A DNA stretch of 64,000 bases from Tachypleus tridentatus (GCF_004210375.1 NC_134834.1:139595009-139659008); one strand, 5' to 3'. Shown: positions 27,061 to 39,779, counted from the stretch's first letter. A program made the numbers and translations. Notes: generated by a model from the letters alone, not told the origin.

Positions 27061-27237
27061 GCCATAGGGACGCTATTATATAATGGTCAATCTCACTATT
27101 CATTTGCAGTTTAACAGTTAGTGGAGGTTAGTATTCACTAGCTCCCTTCCCTCTAATTTTACACTGATAAATTAAAGACGGCTAGTGCAGATACCCTTTG
27201 TGTAGTTTTGCGCGAAATTTAAAAACAAAACAAACAC
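27061..27237 (+). mobile_element. SINE family A, 3' part
   Basis: The central block from gccatagggacgctatta and the 3' tail with (aaaac)n are present. The head is missing. Confidence 0.75.
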
Positions 27238-27979
27238 ATTTTCAGAAAGAAGTCTTAACTTTACGAATATATATATGAATACATGAAATAAGCAAGCAAA
27301 TAAAGAACTCTTTAGAGAGTTTTTACAATGCATTTATATACAATATTAGCAATCTACTAGAAACAACTGTCTCACATTGAAACTCTAATATACTGTATTC
27401 TGATTGTTTATTAGCAAGTAAAATAAAATCTTATTGGAAAAAAACTGATCTCTCTTAAACATATTGAGTATCATACGAAAGATTAATTTTAATAACTGCT
27501 AACAAACCTGCGAATTAAAATATAAACCAAATCTTGCTTTAATTTTGTTTCTACTTAACGTCTCAAAGTTATAATAGTTTTATTAATTCGATCATTCACT
27601 CACACAAAAGAGATGTAGCAATAACGTGATTTCATTTGTAAAACGATATTAAATGAAAGATACATTATTTGCAAACTGTATAAGCATAAAAAATACTCGC
27701 ACATAAAGTAACAAAGAGAAAGAAGATAAATGATAAACGTTTACCAGTAAAAAACGCAGACTTTTCAAATAAAACATATGCATTTGGAAAATCACTTCAA
27801 ATAAACTTTCGGTCTTTTAAAGTAATTATTCCACAAATTTGTGTAATAATATTTAATAGCATGTGTATCGAGTTTTTTTTCCACTCCTTTACTTTATACA
27901 TAATATAGGGGTTATATTCCTAAAGACACTGATTGTACAGTGTATAATGAATTGAGTATCTACATGCTCATCTATTATG

Positions 27980-28012
27980 GGATCGGAATGACCAAGTGAT
28001 TAGAACGCTCGA
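27980..28012 (+). mobile_element. SINE family A, head fragment
   Basis: Only the tRNA-like 5' part is present (gaccaagtgattagaacgct and cgactcg). It stops abruptly at the 55-bp repeat. Confidence 0.6.
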
Positions 28013-28064
28013 CTCGATTTGTTTCTTCTGTATTTACGTAAGTTAAAAAACATCATAATTCTAG
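28013..28064. repeat. 55-bp dispersed repeat, copy 2
   Basis: This is the partner of 26961-27016. Here it abuts the 5' head of a plus-strand SINE on the left and the tail of a minus-strand SINE on the right. Confidence 0.5.
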
Positions 28065-28065
28065 T

Positions 28066-28275
28066 GGTTTATTTGTTTTGAATTTTGCTCAAAGCTACTC
28101 AAGGGCTATCTATGCTACCCGTCCCTAATTAACAGTGTAAGATTAGAGGAAAGGCAGCTTGTCATCACCACCCATCGCCAACTCTTGGAATCTCTTTTAC
28201 CAACGAATAGTGTGATTGACCGCCACTTTATAATGCCCTTACGGCTGAAAGGGCGAGCATGTTTGGTGCGAGTGG
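28066..28275 (-). mobile_element. SINE family A
   Basis: A minus-strand copy with tail and central block. It ends within the junction before the B box. Confidence 0.75.
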
Positions 28276-28363
28276 AAACGATATTATCAGAGCCCCTCGA
28301 AGTTCACTTTCTTACAGATAACTTGGATTCCTTTAAGAAAGGTATTAATACAGGGAGAAAAAT

Positions 28364-28605
28364 GTTTGTTTTTTGTTTTGAATCGCGTGCAAAGCTGCAC
28401 GAGGACTATCTGCACTAGCCGTCAGCTTGTCCATACTAACCACTACGAAAGTAGGCTAATTTTTTAACAAAGAATAGTGGGATTAACTGTCACATTATAA
28501 CACTCTTACGGCTGAGAGGGAAAGCATGTTTGGTGTGATGGAGATTCGAACCCGCTACTCTCATATTACGGGTCGTGTGCCATAATCACATGGCCATCCT
28601 AGGCC
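28364..28605 (-). mobile_element. SINE family A with internal deletion
   Basis: The tail and head are both present. Most of the central block between tagccgtcagcttgtcc and gtgggatt is shortened. Confidence 0.75.
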
Positions 28606-31031
28606 AAATATTTCTGAAAGCATTATATGACAAAAATGTGCTGTTGACGATACCAAGATATATATATATACATGTAGATTATGAATCGTAAAGTTTGCTC
28701 TTGAGGTACGTTTTATATAAAAACATATAAAACAAAACTGCACGAATTTAACTTTATTTTATAATATTTGTGTATGAAGTAAGCTTATATGATTTAACCA
28801 GTGTTTTTGTGCTGAAGAAAAATATTCCTTGTAATCTGATTTGGTATAAACGACTTTCTATTAGAGAGACTTATTTCAATATAAATGTAGATTCATCACT
28901 TGAAAAACAAAAGTATAGAGAAAAAGACAATGATAACGGTCAGAACAATAGTTATTTCATCACTAAAAAGTCAAGAGAGAAATGTGTATGTGAAACTCTT
29001 CTCGTTACAGCCTATGATGCTTGTCTTAAGCGTTTTAGTGAACCTTTTTAAAAATATGATTCTGCATACAACTGGATTTTCTGCAAAATTATTAAAAGCA
29101 CTTAGTGCAACTATTTTACGTCATGTGCCTCCATTTGAGAAATTCACTTCCAGCGGTGTTGTGTAGTTATAAGAAATATTTAGTTGTTTTATAATTATCA
29201 TTTTCGAATGTCTTCAGATCTGTGCTGTTTATTTGTTGTTAACTTTATGGATATAAATACATTTTAAAGTTTTTTCTCTAGTTAAATGCAAAAAAATCCT
29301 TATCATTTGTCTTTAATTCATTACTTTAAGTTAGATTTTATTATATTAGGTACTATAGTAATATTAATTAGATAGAAAGACATTAACTTAATTAATACAA
29401 TATTTCAAATAATTTCTCAAACCGTTGTATTTCATTTTACATTTTTTATTATTTAAATTATCTGTAGTATACTGAAGGCAGTGTTTAACATTAGTTGCTA
29501 TTTTTGGTAGCTTCTTTTGAAGATAGAATAATGGTGCGTTGAATTTTTTATACTATCAACACTTATAGCTCACAGTAGAACACTTAATACCACTATAAAG
29601 CTATTATCTGATGTGTTTTCCGAAGTAGTATTTCAGTGCGCAGATCTTGTTGATACACAGCCATAATTTGGTACATGTATATTAGAGTTTCAATGTGCAT
29701 TACGAAAATTTTCTAAAGATAATTTGTTACTAAGAGATAATATATATGTATATTTAAGAATATTATAGAGTCAGTGTTTATCGTATATACATTAAATAGT
29801 CAATGTGAAAAGCTAATACCATTAGAGGATTATCACATAATTTATGTACAGTAAAAGTCAATATGAGCAGCTGTTGAAATTAAATGTCCAGTATCCAGTA
29901 TATGTGCAATATATATTTAATATCGTGCGTAGTTCAAGAGTTTCGTAGAATATCAGCATTTAATATGTTACTCGAAATTCTAAAATATCGTTACATATTT
30001 AAATTACTACTAAAAACACAGTATGTGGTAGATCTTACAACATCTGTTAACCTTCATTCTAACATTTGTTTGTTATTATAAACTAATAACGTTAATAATA
30101 TTTCTCGTTTTACATAAGTACCAAATGAACAACGTAAGACACATAACACGTTATTTCATGAAATATTTTAAATTATCACCACTAATATTTTAATGACTGA
30201 AGAAAGTTCTCTTATTGTTCTTCTAGATGATGTTGTAATTACGATGAAGCAAGTAGCAGTGCATTAATATTCGAGTTCCTCTATAACATAATCATTTTGA
30301 AATTATAATTCGTTTTCTATGATTGATTGAAAACTTTTTATAAACAAAAATTCAAGTAGAACAATTTAAATACTACATTAATTTCTAAAAACAAACTGCA
30401 CATTATCACTGAACATGCCGTCTCTTTCATTCTTTTGTACGTTATAATACATTGCTCTCTCTTTATTCTAGTTGATCACTTCATAATCAGGGAAGGTTTA
30501 CACAGATAGCCGCCAAGTAATTTGCATGATCTTAACCAAACAGACAAACTATTGTTTTAAACGCTCGTTTGTTATATACGTACATAGGTTACGACTTTCG
30601 TATTTTTATATTTAAAACATGTAAGAGTTTATCTTGAAAATAATGTATGAAAATAAATAACAGTAGTTAGTGTGCGTGTTGCATGTCACAACATCAGAAG
30701 CCGATACGTTTGCCAACTTCAGGCAATTGGGAGGAATAGAGACGTTGGAGTCATAGTTTCATAAATTATCACTAGAGGGCAGATTCCAAAAAATGACGTC
30801 ATAGTCCCATAAAGTTAATAAGAGAGAACATTGCTAGAAACTTGTCGCTAGGCTGCCATGACACTTGGTGATTGAAATTGCTGCTAAGCCACCTAGGCCA
30901 CCATGACCACTGTATGATACTTGATAACAAAAGTTGCCTGCTGCCAGAAAGAATATTGGAAAACATACGTCATATGATATCATAGTTCTAGTATTATTTA
31001 AGTCTTTATAAGCAAATAGTGTAAATAAACA
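28606..31031. other. Non-coding stretch with two overlapping short frames
   Basis: Two plus-strand frames overlap at 28770-29166 (93 and 88 codons) without a recognisable domain. The stretch 30660-30980 is richer in GC and contains repeated tcatagt and gacgtcatag phrases, but matches nothing I know. Confidence 0.4.
30481..30545 (+). mobile_element. SINE tail fragment
   Basis: agggaaggtttacacagatagc, with a later aaacagacaaac tail, resembles the shared SINE 3' end. The match is short. Confidence 0.4.
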
Positions 31032-31440
31032 GCACTGGGCAAAAGTGTTAAAACAAAGTTAAAAATTAGATTTCAGGCTGCTTTCAAAGTACAAATGAAG
31101 ATAAGTCACAGGTGAAACATCAACATTTTATCAATCTTCATATTTAGCGCAACAGAAACTCAGGCAAAATGCTTGAGTTCAGCACCCAGTTAATATTTTG
31201 TGTGTACCTTTTGCTTTAACAACTGCAGACAGCCTTTCAGACATTCTTGTAACACATTTAATCAAAGTGTACTTTAGTATTTTATTCCAAATGCCTCTAA
31301 TACATTGTATAAAGTGTTTTTGTAAGTAACTTTTGATTTAACCAAATCCCACAGCTGCCCTATTAGGTTGAGTTCAGGGCTCTGTAGTGGCCATTGCATC
31401 ATATGAAGGGCTCTAGCAGCTTCTATCTTAGCTAAGTAAT
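31032..31440 (-). mobile_element. Tc1-type transposon, 3' end fragment
   Basis: The left edge cactgggcaaaagtgttaaa resembles a Tc1-family inverted-repeat terminus. Reading on the minus strand, 31380 down to about 31180 encodes QSPELNLIGQLWDLVKSKV followed, with stops, by SERLSAVVKAKGTH. This matches the C-terminal block of Tc1 transposases, where SPDLNPIExxW contains the third catalytic residue Glu. That Glu is Gly here. The 5' half of the element is missing. Confidence 0.75.
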
Positions 31441-33204
31441 TTTTTAATAGATTGAATTAGTGTTTGGAATCATTATATTCTTGGATGTAGGATCCTTTAT
31501 CAGTAATTTGCAAATAACTTGCAAGATGGATCAGTATCTGATGTTACGTGCAATGGTCCATTATTTCATCTATTTTGCAAATATATCCTGTTCCCCCAGC
31601 AAAAATACACTCACAATACATTACACTTCCTCCTTTATACGTTTCTATAGGAATATAATGTTTACATAAGCAGACAGTGTTACTACACTTCTAGAGGATG
31701 GCATTTAGAATTCAACGTATCTGAAGCTATATTTATGTTTTTTATTTAAATATATTTAAGTGCATTATGTACGTTTTACTAAGTCAGATAGTGTTAGTAA
31801 CACATTTTATGTACTGCTGAAAGGTTTTTATCACATCTAATGCATCGTTTTTGTAAATATTAAATATACAGTTAGTATAGCTCTGTTATTATTTTATATG
31901 GTTGAAATAATAAAAAACTTGCGTAAATTAATTATAATAAGCATGGCTTTGAATGCAGTTTCTGGATATAAATCTAATCATATTGTGAAAATCTGACTTG
32001 TTTTCATATAAATTTATATGAACCCCCTTTATAAATTGATTTCTTGTAAAAGGATAATTGTGTATTTTTCATGTACATTACACATTTGTCTTGATATCAC
32101 ATATCTTACAAGTCAGTATATTGAGATCGTCTACTTTGGCATTCCAGATATTTATTGTTCCAATGATAAAGTTATTTGACATCACAAGGTTTAATAATTC
32201 TCTGTCAGATTTTCAATATCTATATAAAAGTAACCTAAGTTTTGCAGTGGCAAATGCTTTTGACATATCAGTCGAACTACAACAGTTATTGTTTTTATTA
32301 AGCTATAGAAACCCGATTGTTTCTTAATTTCTTATCGTTGACATGCATGTAACTAAGGGACAAATGCCAAAGAATTATTCACAAAGTTTAACCCTTCTGT
32401 GCCACTTTTTGGAAAGTTCCTTTGTTTTATATCATATAAATGAGTAAAACTAATGTACAAACATACAAAGATTCAGGGATTATGAATGTATACCTTGTGA
32501 TAAATATTTTCAAAATGCACAGTTATGTGATCACTATCTTCATAGAAATCAGTTTGGTGTGTCTCCTATTTGTTTTGCCCAAATATTACTGGAATGACTT
32601 CTTGGATTTATGCAAAAAGAAAAAAAACATAACATATTTTAAATGAGAATTCTTTCTGAAAACAATGAAAGATGAGGAACATTATTTTTATTGGAGAAAA
32701 TCGTTTTATTTAAACAACTGAAATTTAAAGGTGCATTTCATACCATAACTACATGAGAAAAAGAAAATTATAATTGCAAATGTCAGCTTTGCTGATGAAA
32801 AGTTTCCTATTCGTTATATTTACTATTAATATCATCATTAATCGTCTGATCTTTAAAAATTTATAAATCTTCTTTAACAAGATCAGGATGGCTCATGTTA
32901 TTGATGTATGTGTTTTTTTTCAAATACATGTAGATAAATACAGAACTGTGTTATATCTCTGTTTTAGTAATATTCTCGAATATTCCTTTGTCTTTCGTGT
33001 TTATCATAAAAGGTTAAACTAGACATAATTATTTAACCCTTGATATTTAGTCAGACTTTAAGTGTACTTTCCAAAATTTGTCACATTTAAAATTAAACAC
33101 TAAAGGCAACTTGCAAGATGAATAATAAAATTTGATGTTATTTCTATAAGTATAAAAGATAATGTCACATATTATCAAAACATTGTTTCAATGTAGATGT
33201 TAAA

Positions 33205-33420
33205 ATGTCTCATTACAAATTCAATGTTTTTACAACATAATATCACACAAATGAAAATTATAAACTCTAACTAATATAGCAATATGAGCATAGTGTACAA
33301 AGAGCTGTATGAAAGCTAATTCAACATCGTATAAATTAAGATATTTGTAGTATATTACTATATATTGAAGTTTTTTAAATAAATATTTCAATATATTTTG
33401 AGTTGTATAGTTTTATATTG
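33205..33420. repeat. Ancient duplication, copy 1
   Basis: This segment aligns without reordering to 34005-34215. Matching blocks include taaaatgtctcat, acaaatgaaaa, gtacaaa and tgtatgaaagct, and the aataaatatttca / aataaatgtttca pair. The copies lie about 800 bases apart in direct orientation and are well diverged. Confidence 0.5.
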
Positions 33421-34004
33421 TTGTTGCAAAATTTATTCCATTATGATAAACAGTAAACATTATGTATTTATAAAAGTGTGAAAGAATAGTGTTTGTTTTT
33501 ATAAAGGTCATATCTTTTATCAAAAGAAGCTATAAAATTAAAATATTTTTCTAAAGAACGTTTACAGGTTTTGTTCCTAAAAACTTCAAAAGTAGAATTG
33601 TGCACATAGTTTTTGATAAATCATATACAGACTCGTCTTTTTAAACTCGAAGTTTTTAACAAATGCTTTAGTTTTTGTGACATTTAAGTCTGAGATTCCA
33701 CTTACATCTACTAGTGATAAAACACTGGCTATGATTAAAAGTAAGTTTCATATAAAAGAAATCACACATACTGCCTTCTAACTGACGATAAATATATTTG
33801 ATCTTTCCATAAATTATAAGTGAACAAGTATTTCATGTTACCATAACAGTTGCAAAATCGTTTTGAGAAATTATCTGTTTTCAAATAGTCAATAAACTAG
33901 TTTTTCTGAGCCTACTAACTGAAAATGTACATGTTTAGTTCGCATTGTATAACTTATTTCTTTATTTATGTGAATACATGCCTTTAGTATGACGTAGTAA
34001 AATG

Positions 34005-34215
34005 TCTCATGATAAATTCGACTTGTTTTCAGACTTTGTTATACAAATGAAAAGTATAAATTCTGATTAAAATAGAAATATCTATATAATGTACAAACGT
34101 TGTATGAAAGCTCATCCTGTATTTTATAAGCTAATATGTTTATGGTATATTAGAGTATCTTGAAATTTTATTAATAAATGTTTCAGCATTTTTTTAAGTT
34201 TGTGGTTTTACTCAG
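34005..34215. repeat. Ancient duplication, copy 2
   Basis: This is the direct-orientation partner of 33205-33420. The intervening 600 bases show no clear counterpart on either side, so this may be two copies of one dispersed element or an old tandem duplication. Confidence 0.5.
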
Positions 34216-34954
34216 ATTACTCAATAAATATATCAGTGGTGTGACAAGTCTAAGTTAAAGTTTGTTATTTTACTTATACAAATTAATGACAGCTTTTCTG
34301 TGCGGAGACTAGTATTAAATGTTTAAAAACATTTGATAAAACGAAATTAGTAAGTCCATAGAGTTTAACTGAGTAAAACGTATACAAGAATTTTATGCTA
34401 CCTGAAATATCGTTAGTGTTTTGTAATACTGTAAAATAAAAGAGCCAGTTAACTAAATTTAATTACTTTTAAATTCAGTTATATGCAAAAGCTCACCATT
34501 AAAAGTAAGTTAAAATATGGTGAGCATTAAACTTATAATTTACAGTTTTTGAATTATTGATATAATATATGATTAGGTATTTTCAGTATTAATTATAAGG
34601 CATGAGATTTACAGCTTACTAGTTTATGACCATAAATAGTGATACAATGTATTACAACTGACTTGTCACTATTTGTTTTCATAAAATATTTTGCTCTCTT
34701 ATACATTGAAGTTTATCACCATCCTCTATTAGTAAATGTTCACCTTACTTCCAGTTGTGATGAGCCAGCTTAAATATCCAGTAGAATAGAAGTGTTCACA
34801 CTGTTTATTGATTGTTCATGTTGACCTTTATATTCTCTGGATTTATTATTAATGACTTCAAAAGGAGTTGAAAGAACACTTGTGTATAGTAGTTACTTTA
34901 ATGTTCAAAATGAAAATATTTACAGAACGTAATAATATAATTTTGGACATGTAT

Positions 34955-35159
34955 TCTTAAGATGGCTGGTATGGGTATTAAAACTTTAATTAAAATAAAG
35001 TACAGAACAATGTTTCGACTTTCTTCGGTCATCTTAACCTGAAGGTGACCTAAGAAGGTCGAAACGTTGTTCTGTACTTTATTCTAATAAAGTTTTAATA
35101 TCCACATCAATCTTTTTGAGAATACATTTTTACTTCAATGGGTTTCTCGTCATCACGAA
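34955..35159. mobile_element. Penelope-like terminal foldback (inverted repeat)
   Basis: Two copies of the Penelope terminal sequence are arranged back to back. The left arm (about 34965-35035, minus sense) and the right arm (about 35036-35105, plus sense) are near-complements, both containing the tacagaacaa / ggtcgaaacgttgttctgta block. The right arm continues into the usual tacttcaatgggtttctcgt end. There is no coding sequence. Transcribed RNA would form a hairpin of about 70 bp. Confidence 0.75.
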
Positions 35160-35459
35160 TAATTTTGAACAATAGTTATGATTAAACATTGTTATTTACA
35201 TAGGTCCTTTAAAATTAAACTTTAGTGAAGCAAACCAACATATAAAGCTAAACACGAAAAATTATTTAGAGATTTAAACATATAGCCTTCACTGTCGTTT
35301 TTAACTTTCTTTTTGCTTTAATACTGTGTTACATTCAAAACATAATTACACATTACCATCAATGTATTAAAATTGCAGTTTTTACTTTCACGCGATCCAT
35401 TTAACTTTACAGTTCGAAACATTTAAGAGTTCTTATACAAACAACTGTGAGTAGCTAAC

Positions 35460-35628
35460 CTGGACCATCATGTTAAATTGTCGAAGTTCAATACCGAGGC
35501 GTATTTTATTAATATTTGGAAACATCTTAAGATGTTCTTCTCCCACACACTCCACCCTCGGAAATAGTTCTAAATTCTTTCTCAGTTTAAGGTCAGCGAC
35601 ACCCACTTGTGAAGTTAAAGCTGTGTTG
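35460..35628 (-). CDS. Orphan internal exon candidate, unknown protein
   Basis: On the minus strand a 169-base open segment is bracketed by an acceptor (tgttgcttag) and a good donor (CAG followed by GTTAGC). It is more GC-rich and more codon-like than its surroundings. The translation includes TSQVGVADLKLRKNLELFPR, then VECVGEEHLKMF and INKIRLGIELRQFNMMVQ, with ordinary amino-acid composition and no stop. The incoming phase leaves one base and the outgoing phase is 0. I do not recognise the family. No partner exon was found within several kilobases on that strand. It could be one exon of a gene with very long introns or a lone remnant. Confidence 0.4.
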
Positions 35629-37857
35629 CTAAGCAACAGTTTGAAGTTGAATATAAAGATCCGATTTTCCTATATTTGGGTAACTTAAGAACGAGACTTT
35701 AAAGCTATGTGGTTGCTTATTATAACCGATGAAACAAAGCTCAGTCCATTGTTGATAAAGGGTAGCTAGTGTTTGGATATAATTTCTTAACTTATACATA
35801 TTAGGTTCATAGACAACTAAATTGCACTTAGGTTTTACATTTATATTGTAGTTAATTATATATTATTTATATTTTAATGATTTTGTAAGTTTAACTTGTT
35901 GTTGCCTGGATTGTGAAAGCTTAATAAACACAATGCTTGTTTAAGCACTATCTTGTTTGTTTTTTCATTTAGCCTGTACACAGAATCTGATGAAATTATT
36001 TCATAAAAAATCTGAAAGGAACGTTTTTTAAATAGTTTGTAATAAAAAATATAAAAGCATGAAATCGTTCATATGACAAAAAAGAAGTTTGGAATTAATT
36101 CTATGGGAAAATTGAAAGATGTGTACATATATCCCTTTGTTAATTTTAAACATTTTGTTACATTGTATGTTGATGATCATAGATAGAGTTAGAGATATAT
36201 TAGAGAAAACCATCAATAAGATATAAATGTTTATTTTTAAAATCTTTTGATATTAATTTACGAGGTTCTGGAGATTGTGCAAATGAAATATAAAAACTGT
36301 AAAGTAAAAAATACACTTTATGCAAACATCACCTTGAACACAAACTATTCAGAGTGCAAGTGTAAATAACAACATTAAAAGTGAACCTTTTACTATTAAT
36401 ATTGGAATAAGTCAAGGTTAGATATTTCAGTTTTCTGTAAATGCATAATGTTACCCTCTAGTTTTATTCTTAAAACTAAGTATAACAATGGAAACTCCGC
36501 GTGCGACCATATCAATTAGTACAGCATAAAATCTTAGCTAATAATTTATATTTCAATAATAAATAAATTTTAAGTTCTTAATTTTATAATGCAATCTTTC
36601 AAAAATCCTGATTTTTTTTAGTATGACACATGTGACACATTTTCTCTAGTCATCTTCTCTATTTTATCATCACCCCTCTAATAAGTATAAAATTCAACGT
36701 AAATTACACCCTCTAAAAACCACCATTGCTCAGACAAACCATAATTTTTATAGCCTTCAATTCTGTTTGGTTACAAAGTTGTCAATTAGAAAATCAGGTC
36801 CTTCTGTAACACCACCTGTCACATCCTCTCTTTCAGAATTTCTTAACAGTTTTTCTTATATTTAATTTTATATTTTCTATAACCAATAGAAAGCCAACGT
36901 TTTTTACCTACCAAATATATATTACAACTACATTATGTTCTGAATAAATTTCGTTCACATGGAAGAATTGTCGATTTCACTGCGATTAGAAGCTTCATTC
37001 CCAACGGAAAGATAATGACTAGATTGAATGATTTTTAATGGTTATTGTCACAAATTGAGAAAACCAAAAAAAATCGTGATAGTTGAGAGAAAGTGTCTAC
37101 TTTTTGCTTGTTATTATTTGATGTTATTTGGTGCATTATTTGATTTAATAAAAATTATTCGGTGCGTAATAAAAGTAGGGTTAAATGTCATCGACAATCG
37201 ACAGAAAAAAAAAAGATTTAGGTAGGTTTACCAGTTCTTGTTTATTCTTTATTTATTATTGAAAAAGTAGCTCAAATATAAAAAAAATAGAACACGTCTT
37301 TAGGTTAGTTAAGGTTATATTAGGTGAAATAAAAAATATAATAAAAATGTTTTACAAAGCACACATGTGAGCAACTCATGTATAACGTAATTCGATAGAA
37401 TACTGTGAACTCTACATTTTCTAAGAGATTTTAAAAGCTATAATGGCGTCAATGGAAATTAGATAAGGTTCAAAATACAATAGAATATTAAAATTTAGAT
37501 ATAAGTAGATGTATATTGTAACAAGTTTAAAGCAACTTAGAATAAACATAAGTAGTTTTGTGTTATAATTTCAAATCATTCTAGACAGAAAAAAGAGTAA
37601 TTAGGATTTATTTCGTCTTTTTGTGGTTACGAAGTCAATCAAAATAACCAACTTGGTTTAGAGTTAGGGTAGAGGAAATAAGAGATGAAATATAAAGTTT
37701 AACTGAAATTCAACATTTGAAATTTATTTAAAAGGTTATATGGATTACATAAATATGAGATTTTCGAAATGAAGAAAAGTATTTTTACTTTACATGAAAA
37801 TCACCCAGCACAAGGATTATTCAAAACAAATATTCGATAAATTTGTGGACAATCTCC

Positions 37858-37973
37858 CATTGACACAATGGCATGTCTTTTTACTTACAATGATAGAAAC
37901 CGGGTTTTGGTACCTGTTGTGGAAGAAGCACTGACAGCCCGTTTTGTAGCTTTGGGATTAACTTCAAATAAAC
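37858..37973 (+). mobile_element. SINE family C with target duplication
   Basis: A full family C copy with gaaaccgggttttggtacct and cccgttttgtagctttggga. The duplication aaatttgtggaca lies at 37839-37851 and 37974-37986. Confidence 0.85.
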
Positions 37974-38871
37974 AAATTTGTGGACAAAAATCTGTTTTTT
38001 AGTTTATTTAAAATACTTCACAAAAAATAAGAATATTTTGTATGTGAAGGCTTTTAATTTTAATGAAAAACCGCCATATTATTAATTATTAGTAGTATCT
38101 AAATTTTTAAAATACTTTATACGGGTACAAAGAGCTTAGATGGGTGGTCAAATCGATCGAGTTCTTATTCAGAGAATTAAATGTAAACTAATTCGATATT
38201 TGAGAAACACAATCAGTTATACTAGTTGTTCTCTTCAATATTTATCAAAATGAAATATTAAATATGATAACAACTTTTCCACTGTGTGCTTAAATGTACT
38301 AATAACATATTCTGCCTTTCTAAAACATATATAATACAGTTTAAATTAAAATTGAAAATATAAGTTCAGGCACGCTAGTATCCTTCATCAATCTATCCTT
38401 TATAAAAATACCATCTGAATTTAAAGAAACACACACAATATGCTCTCTGTAGAGTGACATTCGAACTATGATACCACGTGACATTTCTAAGCAACGTTCT
38501 CACTGACAGCAAACAGATTCGGTCGTCAACTGTAATAGTGGTATGTCAACTTCCAACTGTCATAGCGGCCTTGAATGAGACCAATTTTCCACTTTGCGGA
38601 ACTATGATATCTTATAAATTTAAAAACGGATGGTATGAGTAGAGAAAGCACTGACACAGGAGCGAACAACGTTTCGACCTTCTTCGGTCATCGTCAGGTT
38701 TACAAAGAAAGAAAGTGTTACTGACCGGTAGCTGATCACATTTTTGAAGACGGTTGTGTAATTGAGTGTAAGAATGTAGAGGGCGTGCTTAGATGTTAAA
38801 CATTTTTATTAATATAGGTATAAAGGTGTTCCTTTGTATTGGTTTATTTTGGACTTGAGCAGTTGTAAAAG

Positions 38872-38986
38872 TTTTTTTTCGTTTAGCAAAGCCACAAAGG
38901 GCTATCTGCTCAGCCCACCGAGGGGAATCGAACCCCCAATTATAGAGTTGTAAATCCGGAGACATACCGCTGTACTAGCGGGGGGC
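38872..38986 (-). mobile_element. SINE family B inserted in the Penelope-like element
   Basis: A nearly complete minus-strand family B copy flanked by gttgtaaaag (38862-38871) and gttgtgaaag (38987-38996). It interrupts the terminal region of the Penelope-like left arm. Confidence 0.85.
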
Positions 38987-38996
38987 GTTGTGAAAG

Positions 38997-39300
38997 TAAG
39001 GCTTCTTTAATTTTGCGTTTGTTTATATTTGTTTCTTTATTTAGTATTTGAGTGTTTTCTATTGTTGTGTTGTGTTTATCTGATCTGCAGTGTTCGAAAA
39101 CGTGTGAAGATGACTTTAAAAGTTTTGTGTTCTTTGAATCTGGTTTCCATTTATCTACTTGTTTCTCCAATATAGAAGTCATGGCAGTTATCATATTGTA
39201 TTTTATAAATAATGTTGGAGTGGTGTTTGTCAGTGTAGTTTTTACATAGTATAGACCTTAGTTTTGGTGCCTGGTTTTTGATTAAATTTGCTATTAACTG
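38997..39300 (-). pseudogene. GIY-YIG endonuclease remnant of Penelope-like element (left arm)
   Basis: On the minus strand the segment NQAPKLRSILCKNYTDKHH is followed by NIIYKI and DFYIGETSR, which has the spacing of a GIY-YIG nuclease core. In a shifted frame come SSHVFEHCRSDKHNTTIEN and TNINKRKIKEALL. The frame changes between the two parts, so it is not functional. In complete elements this domain follows the reverse transcriptase and nicks target DNA. Confidence 0.75.
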
Positions 39301-39309
39301 GATTTTTTT

Positions 39310-39779
39310 CATGACAAAATTTGAAACACAAGCGATTAACACAGCATTACATCCACCACTATACTGGTACAGATGTGTAGACGACACGATTGCGGGATTC
39401 ACATCTACAAAACACACACTTAATTTTTTCAATCACATTAACTCTATACATCCCAACATTAACTTCATATGTGAACAGGAAGCAATTAAATATATTTCTT
39501 AGTCTCAAAATTACAAGAACCGACACACAATTTAAAACAGAAATCCACTGAAAAATCACCCATACTGGACTATACACTCCTTTGGACTCAGCACATGAAA
39601 CAAAACAAAAACTGAACACACCAAGAAACCAAATAAACACAACCATAAAACTATGCTCACCAGATAAAATTAACGACGAATTGGACAAAATAAAACAATA
39701 CTTCATGAACAGCAACAAGTTTCCTCCACAAACCGTAGAAAACATTATACGCACGCACAGAAACAAAAAGCAAAATTAA
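39310..39779 (+). pseudogene. Penelope-type reverse transcriptase remnant
   Basis: The plus strand reads LYWYRCVDDTIAGFTSTKHT, the YVDD-type active-site block of Penelope reverse transcriptases with Tyr replaced by Cys. It then continues through HPNINFICEQE. A second open stretch from 39582 reads DSAHETKQKLN, then NTTIKLCSPDKINDELDKI and FPPQTVENII. The two stretches are in different frames and separated by stops, so this is a broken gene. The fingers and upstream palm are missing. Confidence 0.75.

Noticed and set aside
28770..29166. Overlapping 93- and 88-codon frames as genes
   Set aside because: No recognisable domain, low-complexity composition, and no supporting splice or promoter context.
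39359..39766. 135-codon minus-strand frame
   Set aside because: It is the shadow of the plus-strand Penelope reverse transcriptase remnant.
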